This document shows positions 18,305 through 27,581 of a stretch of 64,000 nt of DNA, piece by piece; positions within the stretch are counted from its first letter, which is position 1; every line of letters begins with the position of its first letter. Source of the DNA: Roseicyclus persicicus (lineage in GTDB: Bacteria; Pseudomonadota; Alphaproteobacteria; Rhodobacterales; Rhodobacteraceae); assembly GCF_012395815.1 (NCBI RefSeq), contig NZ_JAAZQQ010000001.1, positions 248,001 to 312,000 of the forward strand, in the 5' to 3' direction. Both the position numbers and the translations under genes were made by a program. The notes below the pieces were generated by a model that searched no databases, had not been told where the DNA came from, and saw only the letters and a program-made list of their open reading frames with translations.

Positions 18305-18661
18305 ATGACCGGAACACTGAAACTGGCCACCCTGTTCGGCACCGCGCTGCTGGTCTCGGGCTGCGTCGAGAGCTTCGAGGGCGTGCGCCCCTCCACCGGC
18401 GACCCGAACGAGGTGCGCGCCATCGGCGAGGACCGCGGCCGCGACGCCGGCTCGCTGTCGCAGCTGGAGGCGGGCATCTACATCGACCCTGACGGATGCC
18501 ACATCTGGATGATCGACGACGGCCTCGAGGGCTACTGGTCGCGCCGCCGCGACCCGGTCTCGGGCCTGCCGGTCTGCACCGACGTGGCGCCGCCGAACTC
18601 GATCGTCGGCAACATCAGCTCGAACCCCGGCATTCCCGACCGGGTGCCGCGCACGCGCTGA
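18305..18661 (+). CDS. Lipoprotein with the same PDGC module
   Basis: 118 residues. Lipoprotein signal with lipobox LVSGC (Cys at about 20). A module AGIYIDPDGC..W...DGLEGY......P.SGLPVC matches the module of the upstream OmpA protein almost position for position. It begins 14 nt after the OmpA stop, in one operon. The ATG at 18305 is preferred over 18299 because GGGGG is then about 7 nt upstream. Together the two probably form an outer-membrane/peptidoglycan pair; the role is unknown. Confidence 0.78.
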   Translation: MTGTLKLATLFGTALLVSGCVESFEGVRPSTGDPNEVRAIGEDRGRDAGSLSQLEAGIYIDPDGCHIWMIDDGLEGYWSRRRDPVSGLPVCTDVAPPNSIVGNISSNPGIPDRVPRTR

Positions 18662-18688
18662 CCCGCGGGCGCAGGGGCCATGCACCAG

Positions 18689-18718
18689 ACGGGCGGTCCG
18701 CCGGGCCGCCCGTTTTTT
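18689..18718 (+). terminator. Strong intrinsic terminator after the ompA-lipoprotein operon
   Basis: An 11-bp stem (ACGGGCGGTCC / GGGCCGCCCGT with one G-T pair), loop GCC, then a run of six to seven T (18713-18718). It separates this operon from phoH. Confidence 0.85.
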
Positions 18719-18834
18719 CGTCCGCCCGCGCTACCGCATGAAGAAACTTCGGTGACACGCGCCACAATCTGTTGCGTTGCGTCCGGCGGGTTGCCACACT
18801 CGGACCCAGGCGCAACCCCAAACCGGAGCGTGAT

Positions 18835-19845
<1,011 letters not shown>

Positions 19846-19855
19846 GCCCCGCGCC

Positions 19856-21154
19856 ATGCGTGGCCGCCGCCGGTTCCTCGGCCTGACGGGGGCGGCGCTT
19901 GCAGCGCCGGCCCTTCTGCGCGCCGAGGGTCATGTCGACGCCGAGGTCGTGGTGATCGGCGCGGGGGCCGCGGGCATCGCCGCGGCCCGGCAGCTGCTGG
20001 AGTGGGAATACGAGGTCGTCGTGCTGGAGGCGCGCGCCCGCGTCGGCGGGCGGGCCTGGACCGACGGCGGCGCCCTGGGGCTGGCGTGGGACCGCGGCGC
20101 GCAGTGGCTCCACAACGGCGGCGCCAACCCGCTCCGGGCCGAGGCGCGGGCGCTGGACCTGACCCTGACCGACAGCGTGTTCGAGGACATGCAGGTCACC
20201 CGCGGCGCAGAGGGCGAGGTGGACGAGGACGCGGCCGAGGCGCTGCTGGCCGCGCTGGGGCGGCTCGATGCCCGCACCGACGCCGCGGAGGCCGCGGCGG
20301 GCCCCGGCGCGACGCTGGCCGCGCTGGCCACCGGCGCGCCGTTCGAGGACGCCGCGCTGGCGCTGTCGGCGCTGTCGATGGGGGGCGACCCGGCGCGGGT
20401 GTCGCTGATCGACGCCGCCACGCTCGCCTCGGGCGAGGACGCGCTGGTCGAGGGGGGCACCGGCGGGCTGTTGCAGGCGCTGGCCCGGGACCTGCCCGTC
20501 CGCACCGGCCACGCGGTGACGCGGATCGACCTGCGCCCCGCCGATCACGTCGCGGTCTCGGGCGGGTTCGGCACGCTGCGGGCCGGCGTGGTGCTGGTGA
20601 CGGTGCCGCCGATGGTGCTCGCGCGGGGCGGGCTGCGCGTCACGCCCGAGCTGCCCGACTGGAAGCAGGCGGCGCTGTCGGCGCTGGGTCCGGCCGAGTT
20701 CCTCAAGGTGGGCCTGCGGCTGGAAGCGCCCGCGCCGGAGGAGGCCGAGTTCGCGGTCGACCTCGACGCCGTGCTGGCCGGGCGGGGGGCGCTGTTGCAC
20801 CTCGACCCGCGGGCGCCGCTGGCCTCGGTGCTGTTCGCGGGCGCCCATGCCAGTGCCCTCTCGGCCGAGGGCCCGCGTGCCGTCGCGGCGGCGGCGCGCG
20901 CGGTGCTGGACCACCACACCGGCCTTGCGGCGGTGGCGGTCGACCATCACGACTGGGCCGCCGACGCGCTCAGCCTCGGGCCCTGGGCGCGGGTCCGCCC
21001 CGGCGCCGACAGCGCGCGCGAGGACTACGCCGCGGCGGTGGACGGGCGGCTGTTCTTCGCGGGCGAGGCCGCACCAGGGCGGCTGGCGACCACGCTGGGC
21101 GGCGCCTGGGCGGCGGGGATCGCGGCCGCCGGCGAGATCTGGGAGGCCACCTGA
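19856..21154 (+). CDS. Tat-exported flavin amine-oxidase-like protein
   Basis: 432 residues. It begins with a twin-arginine signal (RGRRRFLGLTGAALAAPALL), so the folded flavoprotein is exported. FAD dinucleotide motif VVVIGAGAAGIAAARQLLEWEYEVVVLEAR, then VGGRAWTD. C-terminal FAD motif LFFAGEAA followed by ATTLGGAWAAG. These are the hallmarks of the monoamine oxidase/phytoene desaturase superfamily. The substrate is unknown, probably a periplasmic amine. It sits between phoH and ybeY, which are usually adjacent, with a 10-nt gap to phoH. Confidence 0.82.
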   Translation: MRGRRRFLGLTGAALAAPALLRAEGHVDAEVVVIGAGAAGIAAARQLLEWEYEVVVLEARARVGGRAWTDGGALGLAWDRGAQWLHNGGANPLRAEARALDLTLTDSVFEDMQVTRGAEGEVDEDAAEALLAALGRLDARTDAAEAAAGPGATLAALATGAPFEDAALALSALSMGGDPARVSLIDAATLASGEDALVEGGTGGLLQALARDLPVRTGHAVTRIDLRPADHVAVSGGFGTLRAGVVLVTVPPMVLARGGLRVTPELPDWKQAALSALGPAEFLKVGLRLEAPAPEEAEFAVDLDAVLAGRGALLHLDPRAPLASVLFAGAHASALSAEGPRAVAAAARAVLDHHTGLAAVAVDHHDWAADALSLGPWARVRPGADSAREDYAAAVDGRLFFAGEAAPGRLATTLGGAWAAGIAAAGEIWEAT

Positions 21155-21204
21155 CGCGCGCGGGCCATTGACCGCCGCCGCGGGGCAGGGCAGGAGCCGG
21201 GGCC

Positions 21205-21702
21205 ATGGAGATCGACATCCTGTTCGAGGACGACGGCTGGGACGAGGCCGGGGTCACGGCGCTGGCCGAGGCCGCCTGCACGGCCGCGCTGGCCGAGCTG
21301 GGGCTCGACCCGGCGCGCTTTGCCGTGTCGATCCTCGCCGCGGGCGACGACCGGATCGCGGGCCTGAACGCCGAGTTCCGCGGCAAGCCCGTGCCCACCA
21401 ACGTCCTGTCCTGGCCCGCCGAGGAGCGCGGCGCCGAGACCCCCGGCGCGATGCCCGACCTGCCCGACCCCGACGCGGACGGCCCGCCCGAGGAGCTGGG
21501 CGACATCGCGCTGGCGCAGGGCGTGCTGGCGCGCGAGGCGGCCGAGGCGGGCAAGCCATTTGACCACCACCTGGCGCACCTGATGGTGCACGGGCTCCTG
21601 CACCTGTTGGGTTTCGACCACATCGACGATGCGGATGCGGCCCTGATGGAAGGTCTGGAAACCCGCATCCTTGCCAGACTGGGGGTCCCTGACCCATATT
21701 GA
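21205..21702 (+). CDS. ybeY: Endoribonuclease YbeY (rRNA maturation factor)
   Basis: 165 residues. The metal-binding motif HGLLHLLGFDH (H-x3-H-x5-H) is near residue 135, as in all YbeY proteins. PTNVLSWPAEE is the conserved substrate-side segment. YbeY acts in 16S rRNA 3'-end maturation and ribosome quality control. An insert of about 15 acidic and proline residues (GAMPDLPDPDADGPPEE) precedes LGDIALA. GGAGCCGGGGCC before the ATG supplies a weak ribosome-binding site. Confidence 0.95.
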   Translation: MEIDILFEDDGWDEAGVTALAEAACTAALAELGLDPARFAVSILAAGDDRIAGLNAEFRGKPVPTNVLSWPAEERGAETPGAMPDLPDPDADGPPEELGDIALAQGVLAREAAEAGKPFDHHLAHLMVHGLLHLLGFDHIDDADAALMEGLETRILARLGVPDPY

Positions 21703-21745
21703 TCCCACGGGCCGGTCAGGGCCCGGTTGTTTCTGGAAAGGAGCC

Positions 21746-22645
21746 ATGAGCTCGAACCCCGATCCCTCGTCTCCTGCGGCGCGTGGCGCGCAGGGCGAGG
21801 ATGACGACCCGCAGCCGCAGAGGCCGGGTTTTTTCGCACGATTGTTCGGCACAGGCGAGGACGCCGAGGCCGAGGAATCCCATGTAGACCATCATCCCGC
21901 TTCGGGGGGCGCGAACGGCACCGCGCTGCCCCAGTTCGGCATGTCCAACCTGCGCCGGATGCGCGTCGAGGACGTGATGATCCCGCGGGCCGAGATCGTC
22001 TCGATCTCCTGCGACGACGACCTGCCGGCGCTGGTGCGGGTGTTCCGCGACAGCGGCATGACGCGGCTGCCGGTCTACGAAGGCACGCTCGACAGCCCGA
22101 TGGGCCTTGTGCACCTCAAGGACGTGGCGCTGCGCTACGGCTTCAACGGGTCCCATGACGGGTTCTCGCTGCGCACGATGCTGCGGCCGCTCCTGTACGT
22201 GCCGCCGTCGATGCCGATCGGGGTGCTCTTGCAGAAGATGCAGACCGAGCGCACCCACATGGCCCTCGTGATCGACGAGTATGGCGGGGTCGACGGGCTC
22301 CTGACCATCGAGGACCTGATCGAACAGGTCATCGGCGAGATCGAGGACGAGCACGACATCGAGGAGGCGCAGCCCTGGAGCCGCGAGGGCGAGGGGCGCT
22401 GGCTGGCGCTGGCGCGCGCGCCGCTCGACGAGTTCGAGGCCGAGCTGGGCCTGAGCCTGTCGGACGTCGACGACGAGGAGGAGGTCGACACGCTGGGCGG
22501 CCTCGTCTTCCTGTTGTCGGGCCGGGTGCCCGCGCGCGGCGAGGTGGTGCCGCACCCCTCGGGGGTGGAGTTCGAGGTCATCGACGCCGACCCGCGGCGG
22601 ATCAAGCGGTTGCGCGTGCGGATGCCGAAAGGGGCGGCCGGTTGA
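21746..22645 (+). CDS. CorC/HlyC-family CBS-domain protein
   Basis: 299 residues. Two CBS domains (about 65-190, with RVEDVMIPRAEIVSI, DEYGGVDGLLTIEDLIEQVIGEI) and a CorC_HlyC domain (about 210-290). This short form lacks the membrane DUF21 part, as usual next to ybeY and lnt. The family is linked to magnesium and cobalt efflux (CorC/YbeX). AAAGGAGCC before 21746 fixes the start. The stop overlaps the lnt start as TTGA. Confidence 0.92.
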   Translation: MSSNPDPSSPAARGAQGEDDDPQPQRPGFFARLFGTGEDAEAEESHVDHHPASGGANGTALPQFGMSNLRRMRVEDVMIPRAEIVSISCDDDLPALVRVFRDSGMTRLPVYEGTLDSPMGLVHLKDVALRYGFNGSHDGFSLRTMLRPLLYVPPSMPIGVLLQKMQTERTHMALVIDEYGGVDGLLTIEDLIEQVIGEIEDEHDIEEAQPWSREGEGRWLALARAPLDEFEAELGLSLSDVDDEEEVDTLGGLVFLLSGRVPARGEVVPHPSGVEFEVIDADPRRIKRLRVRMPKGAAG

Positions 22646-24192
22646 CCCATCCGACGGCGGCGCCGGGCCGCATCGGGAGCCTGTCGCCGCGCGCGCGGCT
22701 GGCGCTGGCCGCCGTCGCCGGGGCGGCGGCGGCGCTGGGGCTTGCCCCCTTCGACCTGTGGCCCCTGGGCCTTGCCGGGTTCGCCGGCGTGCTCCTGCTC
22801 GCCGGGGTCGCGCCGACGCCGCGCCGGGCGGCGCTGACGGCCTGGGTCGGGGCGACGGCCTATTTCGGCGTCGCGCTGCACTGGATCGTCGAGCCTTTCC
22901 TGGTCGATGTGGCGCGGCATGGCTGGATGGCGCCCTTCGCGCTGGTGTTCATGGCGGGCGGGCTGGCGCTGTTCTGGCTGGGGCCGGGCTGGATCGCGGC
23001 GCGCGCGGTGCCGGATCGGCCGGGGCTCCGGGTGGCGCTGCTGGCCGGGCTTGTCGTGCTGGCCGAGGCCGCGCGCGGCGTGGTGCTGACGGGGTTTCCC
23101 TGGGCGCAGCCGGGCCATGTGTTGATCGGGTCGCCGCTGCTGGCGCTGTCGGCTTTGGCGGGGCCGCAGGGGTTGACCCTGATCGTGATGGGCGTGGCGG
23201 CGGGGATCGCCGCGGCGCTCCTCGCCGGGCGGAGGGTGCTGGCGGGCGGGCTCCTCGCCGCGCCGATCCTCGCCGCGCTCCTCGCCCTTGCCGTGGTGCC
23301 CGAGGCGCCCGCGCCCGGCCCCGATGCGCCGGTCGTCCGGCTGGTGCAGCCCAACGCGCCGCAGCACCTGAAGTGGCGCGAGGACCTGATCCCCGTCTTC
23401 TTCCAGCGCGCGCTCGACCTGACCGCCGCCGCGCCCGATGGCCCCGCGCCTGCCCTGGTCCTTTGGCCCGAGACCACGCTGCCGGTGCTCCTGGAACGAT
23501 CCGACGCCGCCCGCGCCCGCATCGCCGAGGCCGCGCAGGGCGCGCAGGTGCTGCTCGGCGGCCAGCGCTTCGAAGGCTTCCGTGCGCGCAACACCTCGGC
23601 GCTGCTGGCCCCCGACGGCCGCATCGCGCAGGTCTACGACAAGCACCACCTGGTGCCCTTCGGCGAATACATGCCCGGCGGCACCGCGGCCGAGGCGCTG
23701 GGCCTGCGCGGCGTGGCCGAGGTGCTGGCGGGCGGCTATTCGCCGGGCGACGGGCCCGCGCTGATCGCGCTGGGCGGCGGGCTGGGCACCGCCTTCCCGA
23801 TGATCTGCTACGAGGCGATCTTTCCGGGCTACATCCGGCAGGTCGATCGCCCCGACTGGATGGCGCACCTGACCAACGACGCGTGGTTCGGCAGTTTCTC
23901 GGGGCCGTTCCAGCACCTCGCGCTGGCCCGGCTGCGCGCCGCCGAGCAGGGGCTGCCGGTGCTGCGCGCGGCCAACACCGGCGTCTCGGCGGTGATCGAC
24001 GCGCGCGGCCGCGTGGTCGCGGCGCTGCCCCTGAACACGGCGGGCCAGCTCGACGCGCGCCTGCCGCCGCCGCTGCCGCCCACGGTCTATGCGCGCACGG
24101 GCGACTGGCCGGTTCTTCTGCTGGCTTTTCTTGCAACAGGCGCCGCCCTGCTGGCCGGCCGATGGAGACGGCCATTGCGCCCGAAGGCGTAA
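22642..24192 (+). CDS. lnt: Apolipoprotein N-acyltransferase Lnt
   Basis: 516 residues. Six to seven N-terminal helices, then a nitrilase domain with the triad Glu277 (WPET), Lys334 (YDKHHLVPFGEY) and Cys389 (MICYE), and a last helix at the C-terminus. It transfers an acyl chain to the amino terminus of lipoproteins in the inner membrane. The TTG start overlaps the corC stop. Several lipoproteins in this window (18305, 55466) would be its substrates. Confidence 0.96.
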   Translation: MTHPTAAPGRIGSLSPRARLALAAVAGAAAALGLAPFDLWPLGLAGFAGVLLLAGVAPTPRRAALTAWVGATAYFGVALHWIVEPFLVDVARHGWMAPFALVFMAGGLALFWLGPGWIAARAVPDRPGLRVALLAGLVVLAEAARGVVLTGFPWAQPGHVLIGSPLLALSALAGPQGLTLIVMGVAAGIAAALLAGRRVLAGGLLAAPILAALLALAVVPEAPAPGPDAPVVRLVQPNAPQHLKWREDLIPVFFQRALDLTAAAPDGPAPALVLWPETTLPVLLERSDAARARIAEAAQGAQVLLGGQRFEGFRARNTSALLAPDGRIAQVYDKHHLVPFGEYMPGGTAAEALGLRGVAEVLAGGYSPGDGPALIALGGGLGTAFPMICYEAIFPGYIRQVDRPDWMAHLTNDAWFGSFSGPFQHLALARLRAAEQGLPVLRAANTGVSAVIDARGRVVAALPLNTAGQLDARLPPPLPPTVYARTGDWPVLLLAFLATGAALLAGRWRRPLRPKA

Positions 24193-24210
24193 CCGCGTAG
24201 AGCGCGGAAT

Positions 24211-24257
24211 GCCCCACAACGGCTTCCTGGCGTGGGGTGATATTTTCCAATGGAGCA
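24211..24257 (+). promoter_or_regulatory. SAM/SAH riboswitch upstream of metK
   Basis: A stem CCCCAC/GTGGGG (24212-24217 with 24232-24237) encloses the loop AACGGCTTCCTGGC. It is followed by a spacer and AATGGAGCA (24249-24257). CACAACGGCTTCCTGGCGTG and the downstream TGGAGCA are the conserved core of the SAM/SAH riboswitch class known from Rhodobacterales metK leaders. The GGAG is the ribosome-binding site, drawn into the pseudoknot when ligand binds. The spacer here (TGATATTTTCC) is longer than in the structure I recall. Confidence 0.85.
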
Positions 24258-24267
24258 CTTCCCCGAC

Positions 24268-25434
24268 ATGGCCCGCGACAACTACCTCTTCACCTCCGAA
24301 TCCGTTTCGGAGGGGCATCCCGACAAGGTGTGCGACCGTATTTCCGACGCCGTTCTCGACGCCTTCCTCGCCGAGGAGCCCGAGGCGCGGGTCGCCTGCG
24401 AAACCTTCGCCACGACCGGCATGGTCGTCATCGGCGGCGAGGTCGGCCTCAGCGACAAGAACCGCCTCAAGACCTTCATGGGCATGATCGGCGAGATCGC
24501 GCGGGACTGCATCAAGGACATCGGCTACGAGCAGGAGAAGTTCCACTGGAACACCTGCCACGTGCTGAACTTCCTGCACGAGCAGTCGGCCCACATCGCG
24601 CAGGGCGTGGACAAGGACGGCGCCGGCGACCAGGGCATCATGTTCGGCTATGCCGTCGACGAGACGCCCGAGCTGATGCCGGCCCCGATCCAGTACGCCC
24701 ACGCGATCCTGCGGCGCCTGGCCGAGGCCCGGAAATCGGGGCGTGAGCCGGTGCTCGGCCCCGATGCCAAGAGCCAGCTGACGCTGCGCTACGAGGGCGG
24801 CAAGCCGGTCGAGGCGACCTCGATCGTGCTGTCGACCCAGCACCTCGACGCGGACATGACGTCCGACGACGTGCGCGCCGTGGTCGAGCCCTACATCCGC
24901 GAGGTGCTGCCCTCGGGCTGGATCACCGAGAAGACCCAGTGGTGGGTGAACCCGACCGGCAAGTTCGTGATCGGCGGCCCCGATGGCGACGCGGGCCTGA
25001 CGGGCCGCAAGATCATCGTCGACACCTATGGTGGTGCTGCCCCGCATGGCGGCGGTGCCTTCTCGGGCAAGGACCCGACCAAGGTGGACCGCTCGGCGGC
25101 CTATGCAGCGCGCTACCTGGCCAAGAACGTGGTGGCGGCGGGGCTGGCCAAGCGCTGCACGCTGCAGGTTTCCTACGCGATCGGCGTGGCCGAGCCCCTG
25201 TCGATCTACGTCGACACCCACGGCACCGGCGAGGTCGAGGAGGCCGCGATCGAGCGGGCGGTGCGCAAGGTCATGGACCTGACGCCGCGGGGCATCCGGC
25301 TGCACCTTGGGCTCAACCGCCCGATCTACCAGCGCACGGCGGCCTACGGGCACTTCGGCCGCGCGCCGGAGGCCGATGGCGGCTTCAGCTGGGAAAAGAC
25401 CGACCTCACCGACGCGCTCCGCGCCGCGGTGTGA
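24268..25434 (+). CDS. metK: S-adenosylmethionine synthetase MetK
   Basis: 388 residues, with [27 protein letters not shown] at the start, the ATP-binding [12 protein letters not shown] and the P-loop-like [19 protein letters not shown]. It makes SAM from methionine and ATP. The start is set at 24268: an in-frame ATG at 24250 lies inside the conserved AATGGAGCA of the riboswitch, which supplies the ribosome-binding site, so it cannot be the true start. Likely feedback-regulated by SAM/SAH. Confidence 0.97.
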   Translation: MARDNYLFTSESVSEGHPDKVCDRISDAVLDAFLAEEPEARVACETFATTGMVVIGGEVGLSDKNRLKTFMGMIGEIARDCIKDIGYEQEKFHWNTCHVLNFLHEQSAHIAQGVDKDGAGDQGIMFGYAVDETPELMPAPIQYAHAILRRLAEARKSGREPVLGPDAKSQLTLRYEGGKPVEATSIVLSTQHLDADMTSDDVRAVVEPYIREVLPSGWITEKTQWWVNPTGKFVIGGPDGDAGLTGRKIIVDTYGGAAPHGGGAFSGKDPTKVDRSAAYAARYLAKNVVAAGLAKRCTLQVSYAIGVAEPLSIYVDTHGTGEVEEAAIERAVRKVMDLTPRGIRLHLGLNRPIYQRTAAYGHFGRAPEADGGFSWEKTDLTDALRAAV

Positions 25435-25435
25435 C

Positions 25436-26143
25436 CTAGCCGCGCCGGTCCTCGGGGGCCGGCGCGAACTCCGCCCAGACCGGCAGGTGGTCGGACGCGT
25501 GCCGCGCCGCACCTTGCCGGATCACCCCCGCGCCCTTCACCGTCAGCCCCGCGCCATGGGCGAAGCGGTCGAGCGGCGCGACGGGGTAGGCGGCGTGGTA
25601 GCTGCGCCCCGGTGTCACCAGCGCAAAGCCGGGGCCCAGCGGCTCGAACCCGCCCTCGGGCGCCCATTCGTTGAAATCGCCGGCGATGATGGTGCGCGCG
25701 CGCGTCTCGGGCGCGATGTGCTCGCGGATCGCGTGCATCTGCAGCCGGCGCCAGCGCCGGATCAGCCCCAGATGCGCGCCGACCAGCGTGACGGCGCCGA
25801 TCCCGGCGGCCTCGACCTCGACCTGCACTGCGCCCCGCGGCTCCAGCCCGGGCAGCGGCAGGCGGCGGACGCTGCGCACCGCGATGCCGGGCTTCACCAG
25901 GATCGCGTTGCCGTGCCAGCCGAGGCTGACGCCGGTCGCCCCGAGGTCGACGGCGTCGTAGTCGCTTTCGAGGTCGATCAGGTGTTTCGGGATCGCGGCG
26001 GGCCGGGCGCCGAGGCGCTTGTCGGCCTCCTGCAGGATGACGATGTCGGCGCCGCTGTCGGCGATCACGCCCATCACCCGTTCGGGGTTGCGCCGCCCGT
26101 CCAGCCCCACCGCCTTGCGGATGTTGTAGCTCAGGACCCGCAT
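25436..26143 (-). CDS. Endonuclease/exonuclease/phosphatase-family protein
   Basis: 235 residues. EEP-fold motifs: LSYNIRKAVG at the start, ILQEAD (metal-binding Glu), GAHLGL, IIAGDFNEW and ASDHLPVWAEF (catalytic His). There is no signal peptide. Members act on nucleic acids or phospholipid headgroups. It follows the cardiolipin synthase gene by 10 nt on the same strand, which points to a phospholipid-related role, a common pairing. Its stop is 1 nt from the convergent metK stop. Confidence 0.85.
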   Translation of the reverse strand: MRVLSYNIRKAVGLDGRRNPERVMGVIADSGADIVILQEADKRLGARPAAIPKHLIDLESDYDAVDLGATGVSLGWHGNAILVKPGIAVRSVRRLPLPGLEPRGAVQVEVEAAGIGAVTLVGAHLGLIRRWRRLQMHAIREHIAPETRARTIIAGDFNEWAPEGGFEPLGPGFALVTPGRSYHAAYPVAPLDRFAHGAGLTVKGAGVIRQGAARHASDHLPVWAEFAPAPEDRRG

Positions 26144-26153
26144 CGCCCGCCCC

Positions 26154-27569
26154 TCACAGGATCGGCGCGAAGAGCCGCGCGAGCGGTGCGCCCACGCGGA
26201 TGCCCAGCGGCTGGCCCGACAGGGGTGTCGTCAGCCGTTCGGCCCGCGCGAAATCGCCCTCCAGCATCTCCGCCATCTCCCCGGCCAGCGCGGGGTCGAG
26301 GAAAAGCGCCATCGTCTCGAAATTCAAGCGGAACGAGCGGTTGTCGAAATTCGTGCTGCCCAGCCCCGAGAGCCGATCGTCGATCACGAGCGCCTTCTGG
26401 TGCAGGAACCCGTCGTGGTAGCGCCAGATGCCGACACCGGCCTCGACCAGCTCGTCGAAATAGGCGAAGGCCGCCAGCCACGGCAGGTGGTGGTCGATGC
26501 GGTCGGGCACGAGGATGCGCACGTCGCGCCCCTGCGCCGCGGCGTGTTTCAGCGCCGCGATCAGGGCGAGGTCGGGCACGAAATAGGGGGTCGAGATCCA
26601 GACCCGCGACCGCGCCGCGGCGATGGCGGCGAAGAACATCGCCGCCGCGCCGTCCTCGCCGTCGGTCGGGCCGGTGGCGACGATCAGCGCCTCGGTCGGG
26701 CCCGAGGGGGCGGGCGGCGACCAGTCGAGCTCGCGGCGGAGCGAGGTGCCGGTCAGCCAGTGCCAGTCCTCGGCGAAGATCAGCTGGAGCTGCTTGACCA
26801 CCGGGCCGGTGACATGGGCGAAGGTGTCGCGCCAGGGGCCGAAGCGCGGGTCGCCGCCCATGTATTCGTCGCCCACGTTCAGCCCGCCGACGAACGCCTC
26901 GCGCCCGTCCACGATCACCGCCTTGCGATGGTTGCGGAAATTCACCTGCAGGTAGCGCGCCAGCGGCACGCGGCGGCCGCGCGCGATGCCCGCGATGCCG
27001 GCCGCCTGCATCTCCCGGATCGTGGCGCGCCCCAGCCGCGCGGACCCCACCGCGTCGACGTAGAGCCGCACCGCCACCCCGCGCCGGGCGGCGGCGATCA
27101 TCCGGTCGATCAGGGCCCGGCCGGTGGCGTCGTCGCGCAGCGTGTAGAACTGCACCAGCAGGTCGTGCTCGGCCCGGTCGATGGCGTCGTGCAGCGCGGC
27201 ATACGTCGCGGCCCCGTCGACCAGCAGGCTGACCGCGTTGCCGCCGACGAAGGGCATTCCCGCGATCCGCTCGAGGGGGTGGCGGTCGAAGCCGTCGGCG
27301 TCGGGGGCCGGGTGCGCGTCGGGGTCGGGGCGCTTGTCCTGGAACAGGAGGCGGCTCGCCCGGCGCTCGCGGGTGCGGCGGCGGTAGCGATGCGGGCCGA
27401 ACAGCGCGTAGAGGAAGATGGCGATGTAGGGCGTGGTCAGCAGGAACACGACCCAGCCGACCGCCCCCTGCGGCGTGCGCGCGGCCCGGGCGGCGCGCCA
27501 CGCGAGCAGGGCCGCGACCGCCACGACCAGCGCGGACAGGAGCGCGACAAGGGGGGCGGAGAGGACCAT
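26154..27569 (-). CDS. cls: Cardiolipin synthase (phospholipase D family)
   Basis: 471 residues. Two N-terminal helices (about 5-25 and 37-58), then two phospholipase D repeats with HKD-type motifs: NHRKAVIVDG near residue 215 and LHQKALVIDD near residue 390. GGLNVGDEYMG after the first motif is typical of bacterial Cls. It condenses two phosphatidylglycerols, or equivalent lipids, into cardiolipin in the inner membrane. It is co-oriented with the EEP gene downstream and the site-2 protease gene upstream (12-nt gap). Confidence 0.92.
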   Translation of the reverse strand: MVLSAPLVALLSALVVAVAALLAWRAARAARTPQGAVGWVVFLLTTPYIAIFLYALFGPHRYRRRTRERRASRLLFQDKRPDPDAHPAPDADGFDRHPLERIAGMPFVGGNAVSLLVDGAATYAALHDAIDRAEHDLLVQFYTLRDDATGRALIDRMIAAARRGVAVRLYVDAVGSARLGRATIREMQAAGIAGIARGRRVPLARYLQVNFRNHRKAVIVDGREAFVGGLNVGDEYMGGDPRFGPWRDTFAHVTGPVVKQLQLIFAEDWHWLTGTSLRRELDWSPPAPSGPTEALIVATGPTDGEDGAAAMFFAAIAAARSRVWISTPYFVPDLALIAALKHAAAQGRDVRILVPDRIDHHLPWLAAFAYFDELVEAGVGIWRYHDGFLHQKALVIDDRLSGLGSTNFDNRSFRLNFETMALFLDPALAGEMAEMLEGDFARAERLTTPLSGQPLGIRVGAPLARLFAPIL

Positions 27570-27581
27570 CGGCGCCCGCCG

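Noticed and set aside
24250-24267. Upstream ATG of metK
   Set aside because: It lies inside the conserved AATGGAGCA of the SAM/SAH riboswitch, which supplies the ribosome-binding site for the ATG at 24268.
22135-25512. An 1125-codon open frame antisense to corC, lnt and metK
   Set aside because: It spans three well-identified genes and an intergenic riboswitch; composition is that of an antisense shadow.
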